DNA from: Streptomyces sp. NBC_01478
GTDB lineage: Bacteria > Actinomycetota > Actinomycetes > Streptomycetales > Streptomycetaceae
Assembly: GCF_036227225.1 (NCBI RefSeq)
Contig: NZ_CP109444.1
Coordinates: 7,731,501 to 7,795,500, forward strand
Length of the DNA stretch: 64,000 bases
Direction of reading: 5' to 3'
The position numbers were made by a program, and so were the translations under genes. Positions 35,652 to 47,671 of the stretch are shown one piece after another (position 1 is the stretch's first letter; each line of letters starts with the position of its first letter). The notes beneath the pieces are model-generated. The model made no database searches and had not been told where the DNA came from. It saw nothing but the letters and a program-made list of their open reading frames with translations.

Positions 35652-36299
35652 ATGGCACGGCGATACGACACCAATGACGCGACCGACCGCACGACGGGTC
35701 TGCGCGAGGCCGCGTCCGCCGTCCGCCGGGGCGAACTCGTGGTCCTGCCGACCGACACGGTCTACGGCATCGGGGCCGACGCGTTCTCCTCGGAGGCCGT
35801 CGCCGATCTCCTGGACGCCAAGGGCCGGGGCCGCAACATGCCCACGCCCGTCCTCATCGGCTCCCCGAACACGCTGCACGGCCTTGTCACGGACTTCTCC
35901 GAGCTGGCCTGGGAACTCGTCGACGCGTTCTGGCCGGGCGCCCTCACCCTGGTCGCCAAGCACCAGCCGTCCCTCCAGTGGGACCTGGGCGACACCCGGG
36001 GCACGGTCGCCGTGCGCATGCCGCTGCACCCGGTCGCCATCGAGCTGCTGACGGAGGTCGGTCCGATGGCGGTCTCCTCGGCGAACCTCACCGGGCACCC
36101 CGCGCCGGAGGACTGCGACGCGGCCCAGGAGATGCTCGGCGACTCGGTCTCCGTGTACCTCGACGGCGGTCCCACGCCCGGCAACGTGCCGTCGTCGATC
36201 GTCGACGTCACCCGCGAGGTGCCGCTGCTGCTGCGCGCGGGCGCGATCTCGGCGGAGGAGCTGCGCAAGGTCGTACCCGACCTCGAGGTGGCGAATTGA
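35652..36299 (+). CDS. tsaC: L-threonylcarbamoyladenylate synthase (Sua5/TsaC)
   Basis: 215 residues. It makes threonylcarbamoyl-AMP from threonine, bicarbonate and ATP for the t6A37 modification of ANN-decoding tRNAs. YrdC-fold motifs: VVLPTDTVYGIGADAF, KGRGRNMPTPVLIG (Lys/Arg ligands), FWPGALTLVAKH, TVAVRMPLHP, and SSANLTGHPAP. No long Sua5 C-terminal domain, so TsaC-like in size. GAGGAGG lies ten bases before the ATG. The stop overlaps the next start. Confidence 0.93.
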   Translation: MARRYDTNDATDRTTGLREAASAVRRGELVVLPTDTVYGIGADAFSSEAVADLLDAKGRGRNMPTPVLIGSPNTLHGLVTDFSELAWELVDAFWPGALTLVAKHQPSLQWDLGDTRGTVAVRMPLHPVAIELLTEVGPMAVSSANLTGHPAPEDCDAAQEMLGDSVSVYLDGGPTPGNVPSSIVDVTREVPLLLRAGAISAEELRKVVPDLEVAN

Positions 36300-36964
36300 C
36301 AGCCCCTGACGCGGGGCGTGGCATAGGCAACGGGGAAGTGACGGGGACTTTCGGGCTCCCCATGGACAGCTTCCGCATCCTCCACGTCAGCACCGGCAAC
36401 GTGTGCCGCTCGCCGATCACCGAGCGGCTGACCCGTCATGCCCTGGCGGACCGGCTCGGCGACCCGCTGTGGGGCGGGCTGATCGTGGAGAGCGCCGGCA
36501 CCTGGGGCCATGAGGGCGCACCCATGGAGACCAACGCGGCGACGGTCCTCACCGACTTCGGCGCGGACCCCTCCGGGTTCACCGGCCGCGAGCTGCTGGA
36601 CGACCACGTGATCCGCGCCGACCTGGTGCTGACGGCCACCCGTGACCACCGCGCCCAGGTCATCTCGATGGGCCATTCGGCGGGCCTGCGCACCTTCACC
36701 CTGAAGGAGTTCACCCGCCTGGTGAAGGCGATAGACCCCGCGACCCTGCCGCCCCTGGAGGACGGCATGGTGGCCCGCGCCCGCGCCCTGGTCCGCGCGG
36801 CGGCGGCCCTCCGCGGCTGGCTCCTGGCCCCCACCGCGGAAGCGGACGAGGTCTTCGACCCGTACGGCGCCCCGCTCCCGTTCTTCCGCTCCATCGGCGA
36901 CGAGATAAACCAGGCGATCGACCCGGTGGTGACGGCGCTGACGGGGGTTCCCGCACGGACTTGA
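36296..36964 (+). CDS. Low-molecular-weight phosphatase-like protein lacking the nucleophilic Cys
   Basis: 222 residues from TTG 36296, which overlaps the tsaC stop (TTGA); ATG 36362 (MDSFRILHVSTG) is an alternative. The LMW tyrosine/arginine phosphatase loop normally reads CTGNxCRSP; here it is HVSTGNVCRSPITERL, with Ser in place of the first, catalytic Cys. The second Cys, the Arg and a late Asp-Pro (VFDPYG) acid-loop candidate remain. Position after tsaC matches the conserved sua5-ywlE pairing. It may be a non-catalytic binding protein. The 3' end of the gene is duplicated downstream. Confidence 0.8.
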   Translation: MTAPDAGRGIGNGEVTGTFGLPMDSFRILHVSTGNVCRSPITERLTRHALADRLGDPLWGGLIVESAGTWGHEGAPMETNAATVLTDFGADPSGFTGRELLDDHVIRADLVLTATRDHRAQVISMGHSAGLRTFTLKEFTRLVKAIDPATLPPLEDGMVARARALVRAAAALRGWLLAPTAEADEVFDPYGAPLPFFRSIGDEINQAIDPVVTALTGVPART

Positions 36965-37160
36965 TCCGGCGGTCGTCGCTCTCACGGGTGTACCCGGGCG
37001 GGGCTTGATTCGGTGGGGGCGGGGTCGGTGAGGGCCGCTGCGGAGCGGTTGATCGGGCCGGCCGGGTCGGTGACGCCTGCCGCGGAGCGGCTGATGTGGC
37101 TGAACCAGGCGATCGACCCCGTGGTCACCGCCCTCACAGGCGTACCCGCGAAGACCTGAC
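36965..37160 (+). repeat. Duplicated 3' end of the phosphatase-like gene
   Basis: AACCAGGCGATCGACCC at 36908 recurs at 37103, exactly 195 bp (65 codons) later, together with ~55 bp encoding NQAIDPVVTALTGVPA-R/K-T-stop. The intervening bases are open in the same frame from the first TGA to the second TGA. An inner GCGGAGCGG repeat (37050 and 37083) adds partial copies. It is either a tandem duplication of the gene end or an extension behind a stop. Confidence 0.8.
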
Positions 37161-37231
37161 AACGACCGCGCGTCCCACCCACCCCGGGCCTACATTGGAC
37201 GTACGTCACCGTCGACGGCTCGGAGTCCACC

Positions 37232-38470
37232 ATGTCGGTCATCCCTGTCCTTGAGGCCGATGTCCTGCGTCGGCAGGACCCCGAGCTGGCCGAGATCCTG
37301 CTCGGGGAGCTGACCCGGCAGTCGACGACGCTGCAGCTCGTCGCCGCCGAGAACTTCACCTCGCCCGCCGTGCTGGCCGCGCTCGGCTCCCCGCTCGCCA
37401 ACAAGTACGCCGAGGGATACCCCGGCGCCCGCCACCACGGCGGCTGCGAGATCGTCGACGTCGCCGAGCGCGTCGCCGTGGACCGGGCGAAGGCGCTGTT
37501 CGGTGCCGAGCACGCCAACGTGCAGGCGCACTCCGGGTCTTCGGCCGTGCTCGCCGCGTACGCCGCGCTGCTGCGGCCCGGTGACACCGTGCTCGCGCTG
37601 GGGCTGCCGTACGGCGGGCATCTCACGCACGGGTCGCCCGCGAACTTCTCCGGGCGGTGGTTCGACTTCGTCGGGTACGGGGTGGATGCCGAGAGCGGGC
37701 TGATCGACTACCAGCAGGTGCGGGCCCTCGCCCGTACGCACCGGCCCAAGGCGATCGTGTGCGGCTCCATCGCCTACCCCCGGCACATCGACTACGCATT
37801 CTTCCGCGAGGTCGCCGACGAGGTGGGCGCCTATCTCATCGCCGACGCGGCCCATCCCATCGGGCTCGTCGCCGGGGGAGCGGCGCCGAACCCGGTGCCG
37901 TACGCCGATGTCGTCTGCGCCACCACGCACAAGGTGCTGCGCGGGCCGCGCGGCGGGATGCTCCTGTGCGGCGCGGAACTGGCCGAGCGGGTCGACCGGG
38001 CCGTTTTCCCGTTCACCCAGGGCGGCGCGCAGATGCACACCATCGCCGCGAAGGCCGTCGCGTTCGGCGAGGCGGCCACGCCCGCCTTCACGGCGTACGC
38101 CCATCAGGTGGTCGCCAACGCCCGGGTGCTCGCGGCGGGCCTGGCGGCGGAGGGGCTCGTCGTCACGACGGGCGGGACCGACACCCACCTCATCACCGCC
38201 GACCCGCTTCCCCTCGGCGTCGACGGACGGGTCGCACGCGGTCAACTCGCCGCCGCGGGAATGGTGTTGGACTGCTGTGCGCTTCCGCACGGCGACTCCC
38301 GCGGGCTGCGGCTGGGGACGGCCGCGGTGACCACGCAGGGGATGGGCGAGGGCGAGATGGCGGGCATCGCCGCGCTCCTCGCGGGTGTACTGCGCGGGCG
38401 GGTCGACACCAAGCGGGCGCGTGACGAAGTGCGGGATCTTGTGGGTGGATTCCTGCCGTATCCGGGCTGA
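37232..38470 (+). CDS. Serine hydroxymethyltransferase (second-type GlyA)
   Basis: 412 residues. PLP enzyme moving a one-carbon unit between serine and tetrahydrofolate. QLVAAENFTSPAVLAALGS, KYAEGYPGARHHGG, PLP-Lys in CATTHKVLRGPRGG and GGTDTHLI are read. Several motifs are slightly looser than in housekeeping GlyA (for example PYADVVCATTHK), so it may be a second copy with another main substrate. The ATG at 37232 follows a CGGAG-type site. Confidence 0.88.
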   Translation: MSVIPVLEADVLRRQDPELAEILLGELTRQSTTLQLVAAENFTSPAVLAALGSPLANKYAEGYPGARHHGGCEIVDVAERVAVDRAKALFGAEHANVQAHSGSSAVLAAYAALLRPGDTVLALGLPYGGHLTHGSPANFSGRWFDFVGYGVDAESGLIDYQQVRALARTHRPKAIVCGSIAYPRHIDYAFFREVADEVGAYLIADAAHPIGLVAGGAAPNPVPYADVVCATTHKVLRGPRGGMLLCGAELAERVDRAVFPFTQGGAQMHTIAAKAVAFGEAATPAFTAYAHQVVANARVLAAGLAAEGLVVTTGGTDTHLITADPLPLGVDGRVARGQLAAAGMVLDCCALPHGDSRGLRLGTAAVTTQGMGEGEMAGIAALLAGVLRGRVDTKRARDEVRDLVGGFLPYPG

Positions 38471-38599
38471 ACGGGGGTACCCGGAACCGAGTGCACAGCC
38501 ACACGTGCAACCATCGTCGCTACCCGGAAGTCCCCAACCATATGCGTCCCTCGCTAGGGTGTGGGGCTGTGATGGCCAGCGAGACCTGTGGGGAAGCCT

Positions 38600-39919
38600 G
38601 TGCGTGAATACCTGCTGACGCTCTGCGTGACGGCCGCGGTGACGTATCTGCTGACCGGGCCGGTGCGGAAGTTCGCGATCGTGGCCGGAGCGATGCCCGA
38701 GATCAGGGCCCGTGACGTGCACCGGGAACCCACTCCGCGGCTCGGCGGTATCGCCATGTTCTTCGGTCTGTGCGCCGGTCTGCTGGTCGCGGACCATCTG
38801 ACCAACCTCAGCGAGGTCTTCGAGAACTCGAACGAGCCGCGCGCCCTGCTCTCCGGAGCGGCCCTGATCTGGCTGATCGGTGTCCTGGACGACAAGTTCG
38901 AGATCGACGCCCTGATCAAGCTGGGCGGCCAGATGATCGCCGCCGGCGTGATGGTCATGCAGGGTCTGACGATCCTGTGGCTGCCCATCCCGAGCGTCGG
39001 CAACGTGGCACTGACCCAGTGGCAGGGCACCCTGCTCACGGTCGCCCTGGTCGTCATCACCATCAACGCGGTCAACTTCGTCGACGGCCTCGACGGCCTC
39101 GCCTCCGGCATGGTGTGCATCGCGGCCGCCGCGTTCTTCCTGTACGCCTACCGGATCTGGTACTCGTACGGCATCGAGGCCGCCGCCCCGGCCACGCTCT
39201 TCTCGGCGATCCTGATGGGCATGTGCCTGGGCTTCCTGCCGCACAACATGCACCCCGCGCGGATCTTCATGGGCGACTCCGGCTCGATGCTGATCGGCCT
39301 GGTGCTGGCCGCGGGTGCGATCTCCATCACGGGACAGGTCGACCCGGACGCGCTGCAGTTGTTCGTCGGCTCCGAGAAGGCGGCGGTGCACCAGACGGTG
39401 CCGGTCTACATCCCGCTGCTGCTGCCGCTGACGATCATCGCGGTGCCGGCCGCGGACCTAGTGCTGGCGATCGTCCGCCGTACCTGGCGGGGCCAGTCGC
39501 CGTTCGCCGCGGACCGCGGCCATCTGCACCACCGGCTCCTGGAGATCGGCCACTCGCACAGCCGGGCGGTGCTGATCATGTACTTCTGGTCGGCGCTGAT
39601 CGCGTTCGGCGCGCTGTCCTACTCGGTCAACTCGGCCTCGATGTGGATCGTCCTCGGCATCGTCTTCCTGAGCGCGATGGGGCTGGTGCTGCTTCTGCTG
39701 CCGCGCTTCACGCCGCGCGCCCCGCGGTGGGCCGAGCACCTGGTGCCGCCGCGATATCGCCGTCGCCGGGCGGCAGTTGAGCCTGTGGTGGTGCTGGCGG
39801 AGGAGGACCGCGATCCGCGTCCGCCGGTTGTCGCCGGAGTGTCAGGAGTCAACGGGGCGACCGCTGTCGGCCCTCGTTCGCGCCTCCTGGACGGACGTAA
39901 GGCGGAGTCCTCGCGCTGA
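38600..39919 (+). CDS. MraY/WecA-family polyprenyl-phosphate GlcNAc-1-phosphate transferase
   Basis: 439 residues with ~10 membrane helices. It likely transfers GlcNAc-1-P from UDP-GlcNAc to undecaprenyl phosphate, starting wall teichoic or teichulosonic polymers. Motifs: ARDVHREPTPRLGGIAMFF, the Mg-binding GVLDDKFEID, NAVNFVDGLDGLASG, FMGDSGSML and the histidine loop DRGHLHHRLLEIGHSH. The GTG at 38600 (MREYLLTLCVT) is preferred; GTG 38588 is four codons longer. The polar C-terminal ~60 residues are disordered. It lies just before atpI, as in other Streptomyces. Confidence 0.9.
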   Translation: MREYLLTLCVTAAVTYLLTGPVRKFAIVAGAMPEIRARDVHREPTPRLGGIAMFFGLCAGLLVADHLTNLSEVFENSNEPRALLSGAALIWLIGVLDDKFEIDALIKLGGQMIAAGVMVMQGLTILWLPIPSVGNVALTQWQGTLLTVALVVITINAVNFVDGLDGLASGMVCIAAAAFFLYAYRIWYSYGIEAAAPATLFSAILMGMCLGFLPHNMHPARIFMGDSGSMLIGLVLAAGAISITGQVDPDALQLFVGSEKAAVHQTVPVYIPLLLPLTIIAVPAADLVLAIVRRTWRGQSPFAADRGHLHHRLLEIGHSHSRAVLIMYFWSALIAFGALSYSVNSASMWIVLGIVFLSAMGLVLLLLPRFTPRAPRWAEHLVPPRYRRRRAAVEPVVVLAEEDRDPRPPVVAGVSGVNGATAVGPRSRLLDGRKAESSR

Positions 39920-40091
39920 CGCCAAGGTAAGAATCTGACTAAAGCGTTGCCATCTCGTGGGAGGACAAAGCCTCCCCATACCAGACAAGTTGGCCGCTAT
40001 TTTGCACAGACGCGCGCTATCACTCTCATGTGTGACAGCAAGCACACCTTCTAGGTAAAGACCGCATCAAATAGTTTGTGATACGGTTCAC

Positions 40092-40150
40092 GAGAACCCG
40101 GGACAGAGCCGAAGGACCGTAGTGCGACGGTCCATTGGCGTGAGGTTCTC
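40092..40150 (+). promoter_or_regulatory. Branched stem structure in the atp operon leader
   Basis: GAGAACC (40092-40098) pairs with GGTTCTC (40144-40150), enclosing a hairpin GGACCGT/ACGGTCC (40114-40133). It lies 64 bp before atpI inside a 294-bp leader, so it may influence operon expression or mRNA stability. Confidence 0.45.
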
Positions 40151-40213
40151 TCTCATCCCGGGACTACGCTCGTCCATGACGACACGCCCCCCTTAGCAAG
40201 CGGAGTTGCCGCC

Positions 40214-40627
40214 ATGCCGTCCAATGACGCCCGGATTCTCCTTCAAACCGCTGTGCCCACAGCCGCCGTCGGCGCGATTGCCGCCGTCGTCAGCGCTGTG
40301 GTCGCCGGCGGTGAAGGAGCTATTGGGGCAGCCGTTGGGACGCTGATCGTGATCCTCTTCATGGGAATCGGGCTCTACGTTCTGCAGCGCACTGCCAAAT
40401 CGCTTCCGCACCTGTTCCAGGCGATGGGCCTCATGCTCTTCGCGGCGCAGATTCTTCTGTTGTTCATTTTCCTCGCCGCGTTCAAGCACACCACGCTGTT
40501 CAATCCCAAGGCCTTCGCGTTCACCCTGCTCGCCGGAACCATCGTCTGGACCGCCGCGCAGACCCGTGCCCACATGAAGGCCAAAATCCTCTACGTCGAG
40601 CCCGAGAAGTCGGGGCACTCGTCGTGA
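40214..40627 (+). CDS. atpI: ATP synthase protein I
   Basis: 137 residues with four hydrophobic segments, first gene of the operon; GGAG precedes the ATG. AtpI assists c-ring assembly and Mg uptake in other bacteria and is the least conserved atp gene. Identification rests on position and topology. A 225-bp gap to atpB may hold a second promoter. Confidence 0.85.
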   Translation: MPSNDARILLQTAVPTAAVGAIAAVVSAVVAGGEGAIGAAVGTLIVILFMGIGLYVLQRTAKSLPHLFQAMGLMLFAAQILLLFIFLAAFKHTTLFNPKAFAFTLLAGTIVWTAAQTRAHMKAKILYVEPEKSGHSS

Positions 40628-40852
40628 GAGGTAGGGCCGGGATAAGAGCACGTAAGCGACCCTGCTATCGTCCGGTGCCAACTGCGGCATCGCGGGCGCG
40701 GGCATCTGAGCTGACGCCTGCTCAATCGCGAGGCTCGATGCCCCACTGCCGCCCCCACATCCGTAACACCAGTCCAGTGCCGAACCGCGGCTGCGCGCCG
40801 CGCCGACACAACGAGGTTGCCGTACCTATGCGCCACGCTGAAGGAGCCCGCG

Positions 40853-41674
40853 GTGAGTGCTGACCCGACGCAGGTGCTCGCCTTCGAGACCGACTGCCAC
40901 ATCTTCGACGGCTGTGGCTTCCCGGCTCCCGGCCTGCACTCGTTCCTGTTCAAGCCCCTTCTGGGGGACGGCGACAGCAACGTGTACTTCAACAAGCCGA
41001 TGTTGCTGGCGCTGATCGGCTCGGTCATCGTTGTCGGCTTCTTCTGGGCCGCCTTCCGCAAGCCGAAGGTCGTCCCCGGCAAGCTGCAGATGGTCGCCGA
41101 GACCGGCTACGACTTCATCCGCCGCGGTGTCGTCTACGAGACCATCGGAAAGAAGGAAGGCGAGAAGTACGTACCGCTGGTCGTCTCGCTCTTCTTCTTC
41201 ATCTGGATGATGAACCTCTGGTCGATCGTCCCGGTCGCCCAGTTCCCGGTGACCTCGATCATCGCGTACCCCATCGCCCTCGCGGCGATCGTGTACGTCG
41301 TCTGGGTCTCGCTGACGTTCAAGCGGCACGGATTCGTCGGCGCCTTCAAGAACTTCAGCGGTTACGACAAGTCGCTCGGCGCGGTTCTCCCGCTGGCGAT
41401 GGGCATCGAACTGCTCTCGAACCTGATCGTCCGGCCGTTCACGCACGCGGTGCGACTGTTCGCGAACATGTTCGCGGGCCACACCCTGCTGCTGCTCTTC
41501 ACGATCGCCAGTTGGTACCTGCTCAACGGCATCGGGATCGCCTACGCGGGTGTCTCGTTCGTCATGGTCATCGTGATGACGGCCTTCGAGCTCTTCATCC
41601 AGGCCCTGCAGGCGTATGTCTTCGTGCTGTTGACCTGCACCTTCATCCAGGGCGCGCTCGCCGAGAACCACTGA
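40853..41674 (+). CDS. atpB: ATP synthase Fo subunit a
   Basis: 273 residues from GTG 40853 with AAGGAG six bases upstream. Five to six helices; the essential Arg of the proton path is in THAVRLFANMFAGH, followed by FELFIQALQAYVFVLLT. N-terminal CHIFDGCGFPAPG is the actinobacterial form. An upstream in-frame ATG at 40817 lacks a ribosome binding site. Confidence 0.96.
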   Translation: MSADPTQVLAFETDCHIFDGCGFPAPGLHSFLFKPLLGDGDSNVYFNKPMLLALIGSVIVVGFFWAAFRKPKVVPGKLQMVAETGYDFIRRGVVYETIGKKEGEKYVPLVVSLFFFIWMMNLWSIVPVAQFPVTSIIAYPIALAAIVYVVWVSLTFKRHGFVGAFKNFSGYDKSLGAVLPLAMGIELLSNLIVRPFTHAVRLFANMFAGHTLLLLFTIASWYLLNGIGIAYAGVSFVMVIVMTAFELFIQALQAYVFVLLTCTFIQGALAENH

Positions 41675-41736
41675 GCACCCCCTCCAGAACCCCCCTTAGC
41701 GTCCGGTGGCCAACCCCCGCCGGTCCGTACAGATAA

Positions 41737-41985
<249 letters not shown>

Positions 41986-42026
41986 TCAGTCGATCAGCGA
42001 CAGCCCACTAGACGAAAGGCACTGAC

Positions 42027-42569
42027 ATGAGCCAGTTGCTCATTCTGGCGGCCGAGAAGGAGAACCCTCTCGTCCCGCCGATCCCCGAGCTCGTCATCGG
42101 CCTGATCGCCTTCGTCATCGTCTTCGGCTTCCTCGCCAAGAAGCTCCTCCCGAACATCAACAAGGTTCTGGACGAGCGCCGCGAGGCCATCGAGGGCGGT
42201 ATCGAGAAGGCCGAGGCCGCCCAGACCGAGGCCCAGAGCGTGCTTGAGCAGTACAAGGCTCAGCTCGCCGAGGCCCGGCACGAGGCCGCGCGTCTGCGCC
42301 AGGAGGCGCAGGAGCAGGGCGCCACGCTCATCGCCGAGATGCGCGCGGAAGGCCAGCGGCAGCGCGAGGAGATCGTCGCCGCCGGTCACACGCAGATCGA
42401 CGCCGACCGCAAGGCCGCTTCGCAGGCGCTGCGCCAGGACGTGGGCAAGCTCGCCACCGACCTGGCCGGCAAGCTCGTCGGCGAGTCCCTCGAGGACCAC
42501 GCCCGGCAGAGCCGTGTGATCGACCGTTTCCTCGATGAGCTCGAGGAGAAGGCCGAGGCCGCACGATGA
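42027..42569 (+). CDS. atpF: ATP synthase Fo subunit b
   Basis: 180 residues: one N-terminal membrane helix (LVIGLIAFVIVFGFLAKKL) and a long charged coiled coil rich in Ala, Glu, Gln and Arg that forms the peripheral stalk. The stop overlaps the atpH start (ATGA), indicating translational coupling. Confidence 0.96.
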   Translation: MSQLLILAAEKENPLVPPIPELVIGLIAFVIVFGFLAKKLLPNINKVLDERREAIEGGIEKAEAAQTEAQSVLEQYKAQLAEARHEAARLRQEAQEQGATLIAEMRAEGQRQREEIVAAGHTQIDADRKAASQALRQDVGKLATDLAGKLVGESLEDHARQSRVIDRFLDELEEKAEAAR

Positions 42570-43381
42570 ACGGAGCGAGCCGCGAGGCCCTGGCAGCCGC
42601 ACGTGAGCGTCTCGACGCGCTGACGGACTCCACGTCCGTGAACGCGACGCAGCTCGCCGACGAGCTGGCCGCCGTCACCGCGCTGCTCGGCCGTGAGGTG
42701 TCGTTGCGTCGGGTCCTCACCGACCCGGCGCAGGACGGCGAAGCCAAGGCCCAGTTGGCCGAGCGCCTGCTCGGCGGCCAGGTCGGCGGCCCCGCCCTCG
42801 ACCTGCTGTCCGGCATGGTGCGCTCCCGCTGGTCGCAGTCCCGCGACCTGGTGGACGCGCTGGAGGAGCTGGCGGCCACCGCCGACCTCACCGCCGCCCA
42901 GCAGTCGGGCGAGCTCGACGACGTCGAGGACGAGCTGTTCCGGTTCGGCCGGATCGTCGCCTCGAACACCGGACTGCGCGCCGCGCTGACCGACCGCGCC
43001 GCCGGCACCACGGCCAAGAGCGAGCTGCTCACCAGCCTGCTCGGCGGCCGCGCCAAGCCGGCCACGGAGCGACTGGTGACCCGCCTGGTGACCGCGCCCC
43101 GGGGACGTAGCCTGGAAGCGGGACTCGAGTCCCTGTCCAAGCTCGCCGCCGAGCGCCGCAGCCGCCTGGTCGCGGTCGTCACCACGGCGGTCCCGCTGAG
43201 CGACCCGCAGAAGCAGCGCCTGGGCGCCGCCCTCGCGAAGCTCTACGGCCGCCCCATGCACCTGAACATCGACGTGGACCCCGAGGTCCTCGGCGGAATC
43301 CGGGTGCAGGTCGGCGACGAGATCATCAACGGCTCCATCGCGGACCGCCTCGATGACGCCGCTCGCCGCATGGCGGGCTAG
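42566..43381 (+). CDS. atpH: ATP synthase F1 subunit delta
   Basis: 271 residues, ~90 longer than E. coli delta, as is usual in actinobacteria because of an N-terminal extension. The C-terminal signature [20 protein letters not shown] is clear. It links the b stalk to the alpha-3-beta-3 head. A 131-bp structured gap follows before atpA. Confidence 0.95.
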   Translation: MNGASREALAAARERLDALTDSTSVNATQLADELAAVTALLGREVSLRRVLTDPAQDGEAKAQLAERLLGGQVGGPALDLLSGMVRSRWSQSRDLVDALEELAATADLTAAQQSGELDDVEDELFRFGRIVASNTGLRAALTDRAAGTTAKSELLTSLLGGRAKPATERLVTRLVTAPRGRSLEAGLESLSKLAAERRSRLVAVVTTAVPLSDPQKQRLGAALAKLYGRPMHLNIDVDPEVLGGIRVQVGDEIINGSIADRLDDAARRMAG

Positions 43382-43416
43382 CAGCACCCATACAAAGACG
43401 TAGTAAGGCGGCCCGA

Positions 43417-43492
43417 GTTGGGCCGTGCAGAGGATTCACCTCGTTCATGGGGGGAGTCCCCCCATCCCCCCAAGTGAAACTTCGGGCCCAAC
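43417..43492 (+). promoter_or_regulatory. Intercistronic RNA structure between atpH and atpA
   Basis: GTTGGGCC (43417-43424) can pair with GGCCCAAC (43485-43492), enclosing the perfect hairpin ATGGGGGG/CCCCCCAT (43447-43465). It ends 20 bases before atpA and may act as a processing or stability element, or an attenuator. Confidence 0.45.
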
Positions 43493-43512
43493 AAGGAGAG
43501 CAGGGAACCCAG

Positions 43513-45102
43513 ATGGCGGAGCTCACGATCCGGCCGGAGGAGATCCGGGACGCGCTGGAGAACTTCGTCCAGTCGTACAAGCCGGACGCGGCCTCGCGCG
43601 AGGAGGTCGGTACGGTCACCCTTGCCGGCGACGGCATCGCGAAGGTCGAGGGCCTGCCCTCGGCCATGGCCAACGAACTGCTGAAGTTCGAGGACGGCAC
43701 CCTCGGTCTCGCGCTCAACCTCGAAGAGCGCGAGATCGGTACCGTCATCCTCGGTGAGTTCAGCGGTGTCGAAGAGGGCCAGCCGGTCACCCGCACCGGC
43801 GAGGTCCTGTCCGTCGCCGTCGGCGAGGGCTACCTCGGCCGTGTCGTCGACCCGCTCGGCAACCCGATCGACGGCCTCGGCGAGATCGAGACCACCGGCC
43901 GCCGCGCCCTCGAGCTGCAGGCCCCGGGCGTCATGGTCCGCAAGTCGGTGCACGAGCCGATGGAGACCGGCTACAAGGCCGTCGACGCGATGACCCCGAT
44001 CGGCCGTGGCCAGCGTCAGCTCATCATCGGCGACCGCCAGACCGGCAAGACCGCCCTGGCCGTCGACACGATCATCAACCAGCGCGACAACTGGCGCTCG
44101 GGCGACGTGAACAAGCAGGTCCGCTGCATCTACGTCGCCATCGGTCAGAAGGGCTCCACCATCGCCTCCGTGCGTGGTGCGCTCGAAGAGGCCGGCGCGC
44201 TGGAGTACACGACCATCGTCGCCGCCCCGGCGTCCGACCCGGCCGGCTTCAAGTACCTGGCGCCGTACACCGGTTCGGCCATCGGCCAGCACTGGATGTA
44301 CGACGGCAAGCACGTCCTCATCATCTTCGACGACCTCTCGAAGCAGGCCGACGCCTACCGCGCCGTGTCCCTGCTGCTGCGCCGTCCGCCGGGCCGCGAG
44401 GCCTACCCGGGTGACGTCTTCTACCTGCACTCCCGTCTGCTGGAGCGCTGCGCGAAGCTCTCCGACGAGATGGGCAAGGGCTCGATGACCGGTCTGCCGA
44501 TCGTCGAGACCAAGGCCAACGACGTCTCGGCGTTCATCCCGACCAACGTCATCTCCATCACCGACGGCCAGTGCTTCCTGGAGTCGGACCTCTTCAACGC
44601 CGGTCAGCGCCCCGCGCTGAACGTCGGTATCTCCGTCTCCCGAGTCGGCGGTTCCGCGCAGCACAAGGCGATGAAGCAGGTCTCCGGCCGACTGCGCCTC
44701 GACCTCGCCCAGTACCGCGAGCTGGAGGCGTTCGCCGCCTTCGGTTCCGACCTGGACGCCGCGTCGAAGGCCCAGTTGGAGCGCGGTCAGCGCCTGGTCG
44801 AGCTGCTCAAGCAGGCTCAGTACCAGCCGATGGCCACCGAGGACCAGGTCGTCTCCGTGTGGTCCGCGACCACCGGCAAGATGGACGACGTACCGGTCGC
44901 CGACATCCGCCGCTTCGAGAAGGAGCTCCTGGAGTACCTGCACCGCAAGGAGCAGGGCCTCATGACCTCCATCAAGGAGGGCGGCAAGATGTCGGACGAC
45001 ACCCTCACCGCCGCCGCGGACGCGATCGCCGAGTTCAAGAAGCAGTTCGAGACCTCGGACGGCAAGCTCCTCGGCGAGGACGCCCCGGCCGCGGCCAAGT
45101 GA
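43513..45102 (+). CDS. atpA: ATP synthase F1 subunit alpha
   Basis: 529 residues; ATG 43513 starts [15 protein letters not shown], and the upstream in-frame ATG at 43447 lies inside the hairpin and is rejected. P-loop [15 protein letters not shown], the [10 protein letters not shown] segment and [15 protein letters not shown] with the arginine finger are present. Non-catalytic nucleotide-binding subunit. Confidence 0.97.
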   Translation: MAELTIRPEEIRDALENFVQSYKPDAASREEVGTVTLAGDGIAKVEGLPSAMANELLKFEDGTLGLALNLEEREIGTVILGEFSGVEEGQPVTRTGEVLSVAVGEGYLGRVVDPLGNPIDGLGEIETTGRRALELQAPGVMVRKSVHEPMETGYKAVDAMTPIGRGQRQLIIGDRQTGKTALAVDTIINQRDNWRSGDVNKQVRCIYVAIGQKGSTIASVRGALEEAGALEYTTIVAAPASDPAGFKYLAPYTGSAIGQHWMYDGKHVLIIFDDLSKQADAYRAVSLLLRRPPGREAYPGDVFYLHSRLLERCAKLSDEMGKGSMTGLPIVETKANDVSAFIPTNVISITDGQCFLESDLFNAGQRPALNVGISVSRVGGSAQHKAMKQVSGRLRLDLAQYRELEAFAAFGSDLDAASKAQLERGQRLVELLKQAQYQPMATEDQVVSVWSATTGKMDDVPVADIRRFEKELLEYLHRKEQGLMTSIKEGGKMSDDTLTAAADAIAEFKKQFETSDGKLLGEDAPAAAK

Positions 45103-45123
45103 CGTAAGGAAGGGACCTGACTC

Positions 45124-47474
<2,351 letters not shown>

Positions 47475-47490
47475 CCCCCGTGCTTCACCT

Positions 47491-47557
47491 GAGGGGGTGG
47501 GGCGTGTCCCACCCCCTCTTCCACGCCCACTGCTGCATCTCCTGGGGGATAACCCCC
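47491..47557 (+). terminator. Tandem hairpins between atpD and atpC
   Basis: GAGGGGGTGGG/CCCACCCCCTC (47491-47518, 11 bp perfect, 6-base loop, then TT) and CTGGGGG/CCCCCAG (near 47540-47557). They sit in a 197-bp gap inside the operon. They look like a terminator and could lower atpC expression. Confidence 0.7.
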
Positions 47558-47671
47558 AGACCCCCAGCAGAGTCCTGAGGCGGGGCCCCGACACTTCGGT
47601 GCTCGGAGCCCTACTAGACTTATTCGCAACACCCGGCATGAGAAGCCGGGTGGTGACCCGAGGAGCCCACC

